Below are positions 6,017-13,103 of a DNA stretch of 18,029 nucleotides, in pieces. Positions within the stretch are counted from its first letter, which is position 1, and each line of letters starts with the position of its first letter. The notes below the pieces were generated by a model, which made no database searches, was not told the origin of the DNA, and worked only from the letters and a program-made list of their open reading frames with translations. A program made the position numbers and the translations under genes. Origin of the DNA: Sulfurimonadaceae bacterium (lineage in GTDB: Bacteria > Campylobacterota > Campylobacteria > Campylobacterales > Sulfurimonadaceae); the NCBI GenBank assembly GCA_026193155.1, contig JAPHSI010000003.1, forward strand, positions 1-18,029, read 5' to 3'.

Positions 6017-6616
6017 CTAAAAATTCTTTTCTATGTAGATGGTGTTATAGTTAGCACCACCCTCTTTTACACTATTTACAGCACCAAAAACACCTGAGCG
6101 ATGCTTTATTGCCCAACCAATATTTGTACCGTGTAATGATTCTTCTTTTATTAATTTTCCAAAATCAAAATCTATACTAAAATCGAGATAATTTAAAACT
6201 TTAGAGTGATTATCTTTATCCATTTCTGCTTCATCGTATTCTGGTTCTAAATAATTAGTTGTATATGAAATTCCTTCACCTAATGCTATTCTAATTCTAT
6301 TATCTAAAAAATCTAAATTATAATAAAGTTTAAAATATAAAGTAAACTCATACGAATCTTTTCTTACATCTTGTTCATAATATGCCAATCCGGCTTTGAG
6401 GTATGTATCTATAGGTAGACCTAAAAGTTCTTCATCATATAAATACCCCGCATCAAGTGCGGCTACATTATAATCTACACGCGTCTTTTTTATATCACCA
6501 CCAAATATTTCAGAAAAATCACTCGCGGTAGCCTTTCCATAAGCTACCCTAAACGAGTAATCATCCTTTGCAAAAATACTTGCTGCAAACAACAATACTA
6601 ATAATAAATACTTCAA
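6017..6616 (-). CDS. Outer-membrane beta-barrel protein, function unknown
   Basis: The protein has 199 residues. A signal peptide (MKYLLLVLLFAASIFA) is followed by alternating hydrophobic/polar strands (FRVAYGKA, YNVAALDAGYLY, TYLKAGLAYYEQ, FTLYFKLYYNL, RIRIALGEGISYTT, LDFSIDFDFG, NIGWAIKHRSGVFG, YNTIYIEKNF) and ends in phenylalanine, the usual signal for outer-membrane insertion. The motif KHRSGVFG before the last strand is seen in several small barrels, some annotated as PagL-like lipid A deacylases. I do not see enough to claim the catalytic set, so no enzyme is assigned. The start is a TTG at 6614-6616 with no Shine-Dalgarno, four bases after the hpf stop, so it probably depends on ribosomes ending hpf. 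The next upstream in-frame stop, TAG at 6629-6631, leaves no better start. Confidence 0.72.
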   Translation of the reverse strand: MKYLLLVLLFAASIFAKDDYSFRVAYGKATASDFSEIFGGDIKKTRVDYNVAALDAGYLYDEELLGLPIDTYLKAGLAYYEQDVRKDSYEFTLYFKLYYNLDFLDNRIRIALGEGISYTTNYLEPEYDEAEMDKDNHSKVLNYLDFSIDFDFGKLIKEESLHGTNIGWAIKHRSGVFGAVNSVKEGGANYNTIYIEKNF

Positions 6617-6620
6617 ATTG

Positions 6621-6950
6621 TTATGAATCTAATGTTTCTAAATCTTTTATAGAGCCTTTTGCAGGAGCTACTATTTTATCATGTAAACGACGTAGTGCTT
6701 TTGTCGCACGCTCTATTCCTAAATCTATCGCAGTATCCAAATTGTCATCTGTTTGTGAGATAACTACCGGCTCTGCATGAGCAATATGTATATCAAATTC
6801 TATAGAAACACCTTTTTTTTCAGCTTTAATACGAACGTTTACCGTTGTAATATCTAAAGAGTATTTTGCAAAATTATCTATTGCATTTTGTATATGAGCT
6901 TTTGTGTTAGCATGAAGTGTAACATCTTTTGATTGAACTTGAACATTCAT
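6621..6950 (-). CDS. hpf: Ribosome hibernation promoting factor, short form
   Basis: The protein has 109 residues and is a single S30AE/HPF domain: a first strand MNVQVQSKDVTLHANTKAHIQNAI, basic central strands (TVNVRIKAEKKGVSIEFDIHIAH), and a helix with DNLDTAIDLGIERATKALRRLHDKI. This fold binds the 30S decoding centre and stores ribosomes in an inactive state during starvation. It lacks the extra C-terminal dimerisation domain of long HPF, so with a short tail it falls in the short HPF/YfiA class; which of the two cannot be told. The start has AAGGAT 6-8 bases upstream. It is the first gene of a likely three-gene operon (hpf, beta-barrel, hemJ) and is transcribed divergently from trpS. A small hairpin lies in its leader. 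Confidence 0.86.
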   Translation of the reverse strand: MNVQVQSKDVTLHANTKAHIQNAIDNFAKYSLDITTVNVRIKAEKKGVSIEFDIHIAHAEPVVISQTDDNLDTAIDLGIERATKALRRLHDKIVAPAKGSIKDLETLDS

Positions 6951-6966
6951 AATATATCCTTTATTT

Positions 6967-6985
6967 GAAGTGATTCTCGCACTTC
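6967..6985 (-). promoter_or_regulatory. Hairpin in the hpf leader
   Basis: GAAGTG and CACTTC pair around a 7-base loop, 17 bases upstream of the hpf ATG. Possible -10 boxes on the minus strand lie just above it (TATAAA at 6995-7000, CATAAT at 6989-6994). With the first, the hairpin would form the very 5' end of the message, a position that often stabilises mRNA. The pairing is read directly; a role is inference. Confidence 0.35.
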
Positions 6986-7041
6986 TTTATTATGTTTATA
7001 TGGTAACACTTTTAACATTTACTTTTGCTAAAAATATAGTC

Positions 7042-7076
7042 CATACACTCAAGTCAATGGTAACTTTTGATATAAT
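7042..7076 (+). promoter_or_regulatory. trpS promoter, carrying a module shared with the der promoter
   Basis: A consensus TATAAT at 7071-7076, preceded by TTTTGA, would give a leader of about 20 bases. The upstream part, CATACACTCA followed by AGTCAATGG, is nearly the same as at 3851-3884. The only differences in 35 positions are two transitions and one extra C. The 10-mer TCAAGTCAAT (7049-7058) occurs again, inverted, at 15278-15287. Confidence 0.65.
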
Positions 7077-7101
7077 GGCAAAAAAATTTTAGGAAATGTA
7101 T

Positions 7102-8061
7102 ATGAGAGTATTTACAGGTATTCAACCGTCTGGTGATTTGCACATCGGAAACTATTTTGGTTCGATCAAACAGATGGTAGATGCACAGGACAACAGTGAT
7201 ACATTTGCATTTATAGCAAACTATCATGCACAGACAAGTGGTGGTAAAGATTTATCAAAATTAACTATGCAAGCTGCTACAGACTTTTTAGCACTAGGAA
7301 TTGACCCTGAGAAATCAACATTTTGGATCCAGTCTGATGTCAAAGAGGTGCTAGAACTATACTGGATACTTTCATCATTTACACCAATGGGTCTTTTAGA
7401 GCGTGCTCATAGCTATAAAGACAAAACAGCAAAAGGTATAGCAGCTAACCACTCTTTATTCTCATACCCAGTTTTAATGGCTGCAGATATTTTACTGTTT
7501 GGTTCAGAAGTGGTTCCAGTTGGTAAAGATCAAATACAACATATTGAAATAGCACGTGATATAGCTACAAAATTTAATAATGAGTATGGCGATATTTTAG
7601 TGCTGCCTGAATTTCGTATTCAAGAAGAGGTTCAGACAGTTCCGGGAATTGACGGACAAAAAATGTCTAAAAGCTATGGAAATGTTGTAAATATATTCGG
7701 TGAAGAAAAGAAGCAACTTAAAACTATTAAAAAAATAGTAACTGAACAAGTAGCTCTTGAAGAACCTAAAGAATTTGAAAACTGTAATGTTTATAATATG
7801 GCAAAACTATTTTTAGAAGGTGAGAACTTAATAGCTTTACAAGAGAGATACAAAAAAGGCGGTGAAGGTCACGGACACTTCAAAATATATCTTGCTGAAG
7901 TTATGTGGGAATATTTTAGAGAGTTTAGAGAAAAACGTGAGTATTACGAAAACAACCAAAACGAAGTTAGAGAGATTTTGACTGCTGGAGCCGACAAAGC
8001 AAGAGCAGTTGCAAAACCTATGATCGAGAAAATAAGAGAAGTTACTGGAATAAAATATTAA
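7102..8061 (+). CDS. trpS: Tryptophanyl-tRNA synthetase
   Basis: The protein has 319 residues from the ATG at 7102. Class I synthetase signatures are present: HIGN at 14-17 (GIQPSGDLHIGNYFG) and KMSKS at 187-191 (GQKMSKSYGN). The family pattern FTGIQPSG at the N-terminus, the stretch PVLMAADILLFGSEVVPVGKDQIQHIE and a helical C-terminus match TrpRS. It charges tRNA-Trp with tryptophan using ATP, in the cytoplasm. A second ATG at 7096 is in frame but only one base from the Shine-Dalgarno (AGGA, 7091-7094). The ATG at 7102 has the ideal seven-base spacing and gives the family's usual N-terminus, so I choose 7102. It has its own promoter, which shares a module with der, and ends in a hairpin shared with the convergent cytochrome gene. 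Confidence 0.96.
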   Translation: MRVFTGIQPSGDLHIGNYFGSIKQMVDAQDNSDTFAFIANYHAQTSGGKDLSKLTMQAATDFLALGIDPEKSTFWIQSDVKEVLELYWILSSFTPMGLLERAHSYKDKTAKGIAANHSLFSYPVLMAADILLFGSEVVPVGKDQIQHIEIARDIATKFNNEYGDILVLPEFRIQEEVQTVPGIDGQKMSKSYGNVVNIFGEEKKQLKTIKKIVTEQVALEEPKEFENCNVYNMAKLFLEGENLIALQERYKKGGEGHGHFKIYLAEVMWEYFREFREKREYYENNQNEVREILTAGADKARAVAKPMIEKIREVTGIKY

Positions 8062-8088
8062 AGACTAAAGTTTCTACTTTAGCTTTAA
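8058..8088. terminator. Hairpin overlapping the stops of trpS and the pentaheme cytochrome gene
   Basis: TTAAAG (8058-8063) and CTAAAG (8065-8070) pair with CTTTAG (8077-8082) and CTTTAA (8083-8088), leaving one bulged A and a 6-base loop, in all 12 pairs. The sequence holds the trpS stop (8059-8061) and the last codons of the convergent gene, and is followed in plus by ATTTTCT. It is probably a two-way terminator. Confidence 0.5.
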
Positions 8089-9273
8089 TGATTTTCTAGT
8101 TATAAGCATCTTTTTAGACCATCTTTTCTCTTTTAACTTTAATAATTCATGTACCTCGTCATTTACCAGTTTATAATAAACTGATATTTTCACATCAGAA
8201 GCACCATCAACTTTTTTTACTTTTATAACTTTTTTACCTTGTGCCGGTACACTCATATCTTTAGACATAGTTTTTGCCAAGTGTGCAATTGTAGGGCGTT
8301 TGCGTCTATCTTTATAATGTGTTGTTAAAGATATTTCTTCTTTTTTAATTTTATTAGAACCTTTTTTGTATTCTAATTCTATAAGTATTTCACGAGAACC
8401 GTAACCAGTTGGAATATTATGAGGTTGTGGATTTTTAAGCATAATAACAACATCTTCACCTTTTTGCCACGTGCTTAATTTAAGTGAATTTTTTATCATA
8501 TCTTCATCATGTGCACCTTTAAAGCCATGTTTGCGAATCATACGTTTTTTTGCTTCTCCATCATCTATTTTTAACGTTGAGGCAACTCCAAGTTTTTTTG
8601 GTCCCATATGACAATCCACGCACATTTTGCCATCTGATTTAAATTCTTTTTCCATATTTGAAAACATAATATTTTTTACACTACTCATATTTGCATGACA
8701 TACAAAACAAAGCTGATTTGAATTTTTACTCATAAAATCACGATATTCTACGTTATGATAAGGAGACTTAGCATCTTCATAAGGTCCACTCATTAAACCT
8801 GATTTTGTCCACGTCACTCTATTTATACCACGAATTTTCTCATCCTTATCCGAATGAATTTTATCTATATTATGACATACCACACAATTAATACCCTCGT
8901 GTAAGGCATCCGCTTTTAGCGCTTTATTTACCTTAGAACCTTTGTCCAAACCAAGAACTGCTTCTATCTCATAATTTATATCTGTAGAGGTAACAGATAT
9001 TCTAGGGTTATGACAGGTAGCACACTCAACTTTAACTCCATTTAAACTTTTTCTAGTTTTTCTACTATAGTATTTGATGCTTTTTCTAAAGTATTCATCT
9101 TTATCAAAATGTGACTTAGAGTGCCATGACTCCTGCCAGTCCTTCACCAGATGTAGATGACAAGCTTTACAATTTTTTGATTCTGCGAATTTATCATCTA
9201 ATTGAACAACCTTAGCTGCATTCGCTCCACTCAAAAAACTTATTGACAATACAAATAACCATAGTATTTTCAT
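8074..9273 (-). CDS. Pentaheme c-type cytochrome, cytochrome c554-like
   Basis: The protein has 399 residues. A signal peptide (MKILWLFVLSISFLSGANA) is followed by five CxxCH haem sites at 35-39, 84-88, 130-134, 189-193 and 218-222 (CKACH, CATCH, CVVCH, CFVCH, CVDCH). Early histidines (HLHLVKDWQESWHSKSH) are of the kind that act as sixth ligands. The N-terminal half resembles the cytochrome c554 fold. The last ~140 residues have no haem site and look like a beta domain, starting with PHNIPTGYGSREILIELEYK. It should be a periplasmic electron carrier or a reductase; the substrate is not visible. Its ATG directly follows the argF stop (9274-9276) with no gap, and its Shine-Dalgarno GAGGAG lies inside the argF end, so expression is coupled to argF. 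The link to arginine synthesis is probably positional only. Confidence 0.85.
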   Translation of the reverse strand: MKILWLFVLSISFLSGANAAKVVQLDDKFAESKNCKACHLHLVKDWQESWHSKSHFDKDEYFRKSIKYYSRKTRKSLNGVKVECATCHNPRISVTSTDINYEIEAVLGLDKGSKVNKALKADALHEGINCVVCHNIDKIHSDKDEKIRGINRVTWTKSGLMSGPYEDAKSPYHNVEYRDFMSKNSNQLCFVCHANMSSVKNIMFSNMEKEFKSDGKMCVDCHMGPKKLGVASTLKIDDGEAKKRMIRKHGFKGAHDEDMIKNSLKLSTWQKGEDVVIMLKNPQPHNIPTGYGSREILIELEYKKGSNKIKKEEISLTTHYKDRRKRPTIAHLAKTMSKDMSVPAQGKKVIKVKKVDGASDVKISVYYKLVNDEVHELLKLKEKRWSKKMLITRKSLKLK

Positions 9274-10200
9274 CTATTCTCCTCTTTTCTTATCCAACCA
9301 TACCATAAGACCTTTTTGAGCATGAAGTCTATTCTCAGCTTCATTAAATACTATATCAGCATGTTTTTCAAAAACATCTTCGCTAACTTCTAATCCTCTA
9401 TATGCGGGTAAGCAGTGTAGAAATTTTGCATCATCAGATGCTAGAGACATCATATTTTCATCAACCATAAAACCGTTAAAAATTTTAATACGTTCTTCTT
9501 TTTCATCTTCTTGACCCATTGATGTCCAAGTATCTGTTGTTACAACAGTAGCACCTTTTACAGCTTCTTTTGGGTCATTTGTAGTAATAATCTTTCCACC
9601 ACTTGTTTTTGCAAGCTCCGTAGTTTCTTTTAGTACCTCTGCATCTACTTCATAACCTTTTGGAGTAGCGATTCTAAGCTCAAACCCGAGTTTTGCAGCA
9701 AGCATCATCCAAGAATGAGTCATATTATTTCCATCACCAATGTATGCAGCTACTATATTTTCATTGGCATTATGCTCAACTAAAGTCATATAATCAGCTA
9801 AAAGCTGAACAGGATGATATGAGTCCGTTAAACCATTTATAACTGGAACTTTAGAGTAAGAAGCAAACTCTTCAATCATTGAGTGCTCGTAAGTACGTAT
9901 CATGACCATATCACACATGCTTGATATTACGCGTGCCGTGTCTTTAACGGGTTCACCTCGACCCAAGTGTATATCACGGTTTGATAAAAAAAGGGCATGA
10001 CCGCCTAACTGAAACATACCTGTCTCAAAACTAACTCTTGTTCTTGTTGAGCTTTTCTCAAATATCATTCCAAGAGTTTTCATATTTAGTTCTTTTTTAA
10101 ATACATCATTTTTAAGATTATTTTTAATCTCTAAACCAATATCTATAATCTCTAAGATTTCCTCTTTTGTAAAATCTTTGAGTGTTAAAAAATGTCTCAC
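9274..10200 (-). CDS. argF: Ornithine carbamoyltransferase
   Basis: The protein has 308 residues, typical length. The carbamoyl-phosphate motif SSTRTR (EKSSTRTRVSFE), the ornithine-side sequences FLHCLPAYRG and DGNNMTHSW, and HPVQLLADYMT all belong to ornithine rather than aspartate carbamoyltransferase. It makes citrulline from ornithine and carbamoyl phosphate in arginine synthesis, in the cytoplasm. The start is GTG at 10198-10200, six bases after AGGA. It follows hemB by 66 bases on the same strand and is directly followed by the pentaheme cytochrome gene. The hemB-argF pair divergent from ribA-rsmG is an order I recall from C. jejuni (Cj0994c-Cj0997). Confidence 0.96.
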   Translation of the reverse strand: MRHFLTLKDFTKEEILEIIDIGLEIKNNLKNDVFKKELNMKTLGMIFEKSSTRTRVSFETGMFQLGGHALFLSNRDIHLGRGEPVKDTARVISSMCDMVMIRTYEHSMIEEFASYSKVPVINGLTDSYHPVQLLADYMTLVEHNANENIVAAYIGDGNNMTHSWMMLAAKLGFELRIATPKGYEVDAEVLKETTELAKTSGGKIITTNDPKEAVKGATVVTTDTWTSMGQEDEKEERIKIFNGFMVDENMMSLASDDAKFLHCLPAYRGLEVSEDVFEKHADIVFNEAENRLHAQKGLMVWLDKKRGE

Positions 10201-10247
10201 TGTTTTTCCTAGGTAAAAAATATTAAATTTTTTTAATTAATCATTCT

Positions 10248-10267
10248 ACTTTAAATTTACTTAAAGT
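10248..10267. repeat. Inverted repeat just after the hemB stop
   Basis: ACTTTAA and TTAAAGT are perfect inverted copies around a 6-base centre, starting at the hemB stop codon and lying in the 66-base gap before argF. On the transcribed strand no T-run follows, so it is not a standard terminator. It may tune read-through or stabilise the hemB 3' end, or be chance in A/T-rich DNA. Confidence 0.3.
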
Positions 10268-11238
10268 TACTTTTTTAATAATTCTGCAATCTCTTTTGCA
10301 TGATAAGTGATTATTATATCTGCACCCGCACGTTTAAAACTAATCATAGTCTCCATTAGTACCCTGTCATAATCAATCAATCCCTGTTTCCCTGCCATTT
10401 TAAGCATTGCATACTCACCACTTACATTATAAACACACAATGGTTTTGTAGTATTATCTTTTATCTCACGCACAACATCAAGGTAAGCAAGCACTGGTTT
10501 TACCATAAGTATATCGGCACCTTGCATCTCATCACTTACACTCTCTGCAACTGCCTCACGACGATTTGCAGGGTCCATTTGATACGATGCACGATCACCA
10601 AAACTAGGAGTTGATTCTGCTACATCACGAAACGGCCCGTAATATCCACTTGCAAATTTTGTAGAGTAACTCATAATCGGAAGATTTTCATATCCCGCTT
10701 CATCTAAAGCATCTCTTAGTGTTTGGATAATTCCATCCATCATACCAGAAGGTGCTATCATATCTGCACCGGCTTTTGCATGAATTACCGCTTGTTGGGC
10801 AGATATTTCTAAAGTTGCGTCATTATTGACTGTTTGATTCTCTTCATCAATTATTCCACAATGACCATGGTCTGTATACTCACAAAAACATAGGTCTGTT
10901 ACAACAAACATATCAGGGTATGCTTTTTTTATTTCTCTCACGGCATTTGCAATAATCCCATGCTCACAAAGACTGTCACTCCCAATGGAGTCTTTTACAT
11001 CAGGTATACCAAATAATATAATAGAGTTTAGTCCAAGAGTTTGTATATGAGCACACTCTTTTAGTATCTCATCCAAACTCATCTGATACACACCAGGCAT
11101 AGATGCGACTTCTGTTTTTATACCTTCACCGCTTCTTACAAAAAGAGGATAAATCAAGTCATCCGTAGTTACATTCGTTTCACGTACAAGTTTTCTCAAT
11201 GTTGTATTAATTCTTGTTCTTCTAAATCTATCAAACAT
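10267..11238 (-). CDS. hemB: Delta-aminolevulinic acid dehydratase (porphobilinogen synthase)
   Basis: The protein has 323 residues, typical length. The two Schiff-base lysines are present: K194 (SYSTKFASGYYGPFRD) and K247 (ILMVKPVLAYLDV). The metal-binding segment DLCFCEYTDHGHCG holds three cysteines, the zinc-using type. PSGMMDGII and the N-terminal RFRRTRINTTLRKLVRE are also family patterns. It joins two 5-aminolevulinate molecules to porphobilinogen, early in haem synthesis, in the cytoplasm. The start has AGGG six bases upstream. The gene is divergent from ribA over a 75-base gap and is the first gene of the hemB-argF-cytochrome group. Supplying haem fits the cytochromes in this window, including the one at the end of the same group. 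Confidence 0.97.
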   Translation of the reverse strand: MFDRFRRTRINTTLRKLVRETNVTTDDLIYPLFVRSGEGIKTEVASMPGVYQMSLDEILKECAHIQTLGLNSIILFGIPDVKDSIGSDSLCEHGIIANAVREIKKAYPDMFVVTDLCFCEYTDHGHCGIIDEENQTVNNDATLEISAQQAVIHAKAGADMIAPSGMMDGIIQTLRDALDEAGYENLPIMSYSTKFASGYYGPFRDVAESTPSFGDRASYQMDPANRREAVAESVSDEMQGADILMVKPVLAYLDVVREIKDNTTKPLCVYNVSGEYAMLKMAGKQGLIDYDRVLMETMISFKRAGADIIITYHAKEIAELLKK

Positions 11239-11267
11239 CGCTTTCCCTATAATTAAAAAATTTTCGC

Positions 11268-11273
11268 TATAAT
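11268..11273 (+). promoter_or_regulatory. -10 box for ribA
   Basis: TATAAT preceded by TTTTCGC lies 40 bases before the ribA ATG in the hemB/ribA divergent gap. No recognisable -35. I looked for the conserved parts of an FMN riboswitch and found no room for one: the leader would be about 33 bases. Confidence 0.5.
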
Positions 11274-11313
11274 CTCCATAAAATTCTACCTTTTTTAACT
11301 TGGATAACTATTA

Positions 11314-11877
11314 ATGGATATAAATATATCAAACGAAGCCAATCTGCCATCGAGATTTGGGAAGTTTAAAATAAAAGCTTTTAAAGAAGCTGAAAAAGAA
11401 CATTTAGCAATATATACTGAAAATTTAACCGAAGTCCCTGTTGTTAGAATTCATTCTGAATGTCTTACCGGAGATGCAATCGGTTCTTTAAAATGTGACT
11501 GTCGTGATCAACTAGAATATGCACTCGATTATATAAATAAAAACGGCGGTATGGTTATTTACCTTCGTCAAGAGGGTCGGAATATCGGTCTTTTGAATAA
11601 AATAAACGCATATGCCCTACAAGATGAAGGTTACAATACGATAGAAGCCAACCATCAGCTGGGTTTTTCAGCTGATGAGCGTACATATGAAGTTGTAACA
11701 CAAATACTTCACCACTTTGATATTCATAAAATTAAACTACTTACAAATAATCCCGATAAAATAAATTCTATCAGCGATATAGAGGTAGTTGAACGTGTAC
11801 CTATAATTATGGAAGCAAACACTCATAATCAAAGTTATCTTGATACTAAAAAAGATGAGATGGGTCACCTTTTATAA
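11314..11877 (+). CDS. ribA: GTP cyclohydrolase II
   Basis: The protein has 187 residues and is a stand-alone RibA without a DHBP synthase domain. The zinc cysteines are C50, C61 and C63 (RIHSECLTGDAIGSLKCDCRDQLEYAL). The catalytic stretch YLRQEGRNIGLLNKINAYALQD and the end part LTNNPDKI are standard. It opens the imidazole ring of GTP, the first step of riboflavin synthesis, in the cytoplasm. It begins an apparent operon: its stop overlaps the rsmG start (TAATG, 11875-11879), and two small genes follow. The Shine-Dalgarno is weak (GGAT, nine bases from the ATG). Confidence 0.96.
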   Translation: MDINISNEANLPSRFGKFKIKAFKEAEKEHLAIYTENLTEVPVVRIHSECLTGDAIGSLKCDCRDQLEYALDYINKNGGMVIYLRQEGRNIGLLNKINAYALQDEGYNTIEANHQLGFSADERTYEVVTQILHHFDIHKIKLLTNNPDKINSISDIEVVERVPIIMEANTHNQSYLDTKKDEMGHLL

Positions 11878-12467
11878 TGTCATATTTGAATTTAAAGCAA
11901 AGTCTTGAAAAAGACGGAGTAATTTTAAATGATGAATTTTACGAAAACATTCAAAAATACAAATCTCATCTGTTAAAATGGAATAAAACCCATAATCTTA
12001 CAGGTGCAAGAGATGAGAAAACTTTAGATGAGTTTATCTTCGATGCAGTATACCCCGTTAAGTTTTTACCAAAGTGCAATACTCTTTTAGATATTGGGAC
12101 AGGTGCAGGTTTTCCCGGTTTAATTTTGGCGATGGCACTTAAAAACACAAAAGTCACTTTGGCTGAGCCCCTTACAAAACGTGCAAGTTTCTTACAATTT
12201 ATAAAAGCCGATTTAGGACTTGAAAATGTAAAAGTTGTAAAAAAAAGAGTTGAAGATATCGATGCAGAGATTTTCGACATGGTTACTTCACGTGCTGTTA
12301 CAGATACTCAGATGCTTCTTAAACTAAGTGAAAATTTTAGGGATGAACATACACAAATACTTTTTTACAAAGGTGAGAATGTATATAATGAGATTCCAGA
12401 AGATATGCAACATGAAGTTATTCAAACAAATAACAGACACTATTTACTACTTAAGGCGAAAATATGA
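11877..12467 (+). CDS. rsmG: 16S rRNA (guanine-527 N7)-methyltransferase
   Basis: The protein has 196 residues. An N-terminal helical part with KWNKTHNLTGARD (family pattern) is followed by the S-adenosylmethionine-binding motif LLDIGTGAGFPGLILAMAL and the acidic strand end TLAEPLTKRASFLQF. It later has the RsmG signature TSRAVTDTQMLL. The enzyme methylates G527 in 16S rRNA at N7; loss of this causes low-level streptomycin resistance in other bacteria. It overlaps ribA upstream and the 75-aa gene downstream (ATGA, 12464-12467), so the three are very likely translated from one message. At 196 residues it is slightly shorter than the E. coli enzyme, as is usual in this group. Confidence 0.95.
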   Translation: MSYLNLKQSLEKDGVILNDEFYENIQKYKSHLLKWNKTHNLTGARDEKTLDEFIFDAVYPVKFLPKCNTLLDIGTGAGFPGLILAMALKNTKVTLAEPLTKRASFLQFIKADLGLENVKVVKKRVEDIDAEIFDMVTSRAVTDTQMLLKLSENFRDEHTQILFYKGENVYNEIPEDMQHEVIQTNNRHYLLLKAKI

Positions 12468-12691
12468 TTATGAAACTACTACTTGTAATTGGCGTAATTG
12501 CAGCAGTTTATTTCTTTTTTATAAAGAAAAAACCGCCTAAAGTACAAAACAAAAAAAATACTCAAAAAGACAATACTCCATCAAATGAGATGATTGAATG
12601 TGCAAGTTGTGGTATTTACTGTGAGATAGATGATACAATTCTTAGTAACAATAAATATTATTGCTCCAAAGAGTGTGTAAATAAAGGATAG
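12464..12691 (+). CDS. Small membrane-anchored protein with a four-cysteine zinc-finger-like end
   Basis: The protein has 75 residues. Residues 2-20 form one membrane helix (IMKLLLVIGVIAAVYFFFI), then a basic, polar linker (KKKPPKVQNKKNTQKDN) and a C-terminal unit CASCG...YYCSKEC with spacing C-x2-C and C-x3-C, like a treble clef or MYM/PP0621-type zinc site. The basic side follows the helix, so the four-cysteine end should face the cytoplasm. The start at 12464 has AAGG seven bases upstream and overlaps the rsmG stop; a second ATG at 12470 is less well placed. Function unknown; the type is seen next to rsmG-like housekeeping genes, but I cannot name it. Confidence 0.72.
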   Translation: MIMKLLLVIGVIAAVYFFFIKKKPPKVQNKKNTQKDNTPSNEMIECASCGIYCEIDDTILSNNKYYCSKECVNKG

Positions 12692-12694
12692 ATT

Positions 12695-13102
12695 ATGATT
12701 ATAATAGGACACAGATTTATTCCAAGTTTTTTATCTCAACATGGAAATTTTTATCATATCCCAAATATAGATGCTATTAAAAATACACCACCAAATTCTT
12801 GTATATTTATAGAATTTAGTGAAGACAACCTAGATATTATTGAGCATCTGCAAAAAAACTCAATCTCTTTTTGTTTAAAAGTAGAAGATGTAACCCAAAT
12901 TATATATGCGGCTAATCTTGGTGCTTCGTTTATACTTGTAGATAAAGATTTGGCAAAAACAGCTCAAGACTTGGCAAACAACTACCTTTTTGATGCAAAA
13001 ATACTTGTTAGCATTGATGATGAAGAAAATATAGAAGAGTTAGCACTTCAAGGAATAGACGGTGTTTTATTTTCCAATGCAATTATAAAAATAAACTCTT
13101 AA
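12695..13102 (+). CDS. Unrecognised 135-residue protein
   Basis: I do not recognise this family. The protein has 135 residues, with no signal peptide or membrane helix. The pattern is alternating strands and helices: MIIIGHRF, SCIFIEFSE, SFCLKVED, ASFILVDKDLAKTAQDLAN, AKILVSIDDEENIEELALQGIDGVLFSNAI. The last part resembles the end of a TIM-barrel half (a strand, then a helix, then GIDGVLFSNAI), where phosphate-binding loops are often found, so a degenerate barrel or a Rossmann-like unit is possible. It starts three bases after the previous stop with a good AAAGGA, so it belongs to the ribA-rsmG group. It ends one base from the stop of convergent alr. Base composition is like its neighbours. 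Confidence 0.65.
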   Translation: MIIIGHRFIPSFLSQHGNFYHIPNIDAIKNTPPNSCIFIEFSEDNLDIIEHLQKNSISFCLKVEDVTQIIYAANLGASFILVDKDLAKTAQDLANNYLFDAKILVSIDDEENIEELALQGIDGVLFSNAIIKINS

Positions 13103-13103
13103 A

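Noticed and set aside
6568..6780. Open frame of 70 codons on the plus strand opposite hpf and the barrel gene
   Set aside because: It lies antisense to two well-supported genes; the sequence is only their shadow.
7049..7057. TTGACT as the -35 box of hpf
   Set aside because: The nearest -10-like hexamer (TATATT) is at a spacing of 13, too short, and better -10 candidates for hpf lie near 6989-7000.
7042..7058. MerR-type operator: the minus strand reads TTGACTTGAGTGTA, like the left half of such sites
   Set aside because: The inverted right half (TACTCAAGT or similar) is missing, and no -10 box lies 19-20 bases on in that direction. No MerR-family gene is in the window.
11239..11313. FMN riboswitch before ribA
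   Set aside because: The leader after the -10 box is about 33 bases, too short for the aptamer, and none of its conserved blocks was seen.
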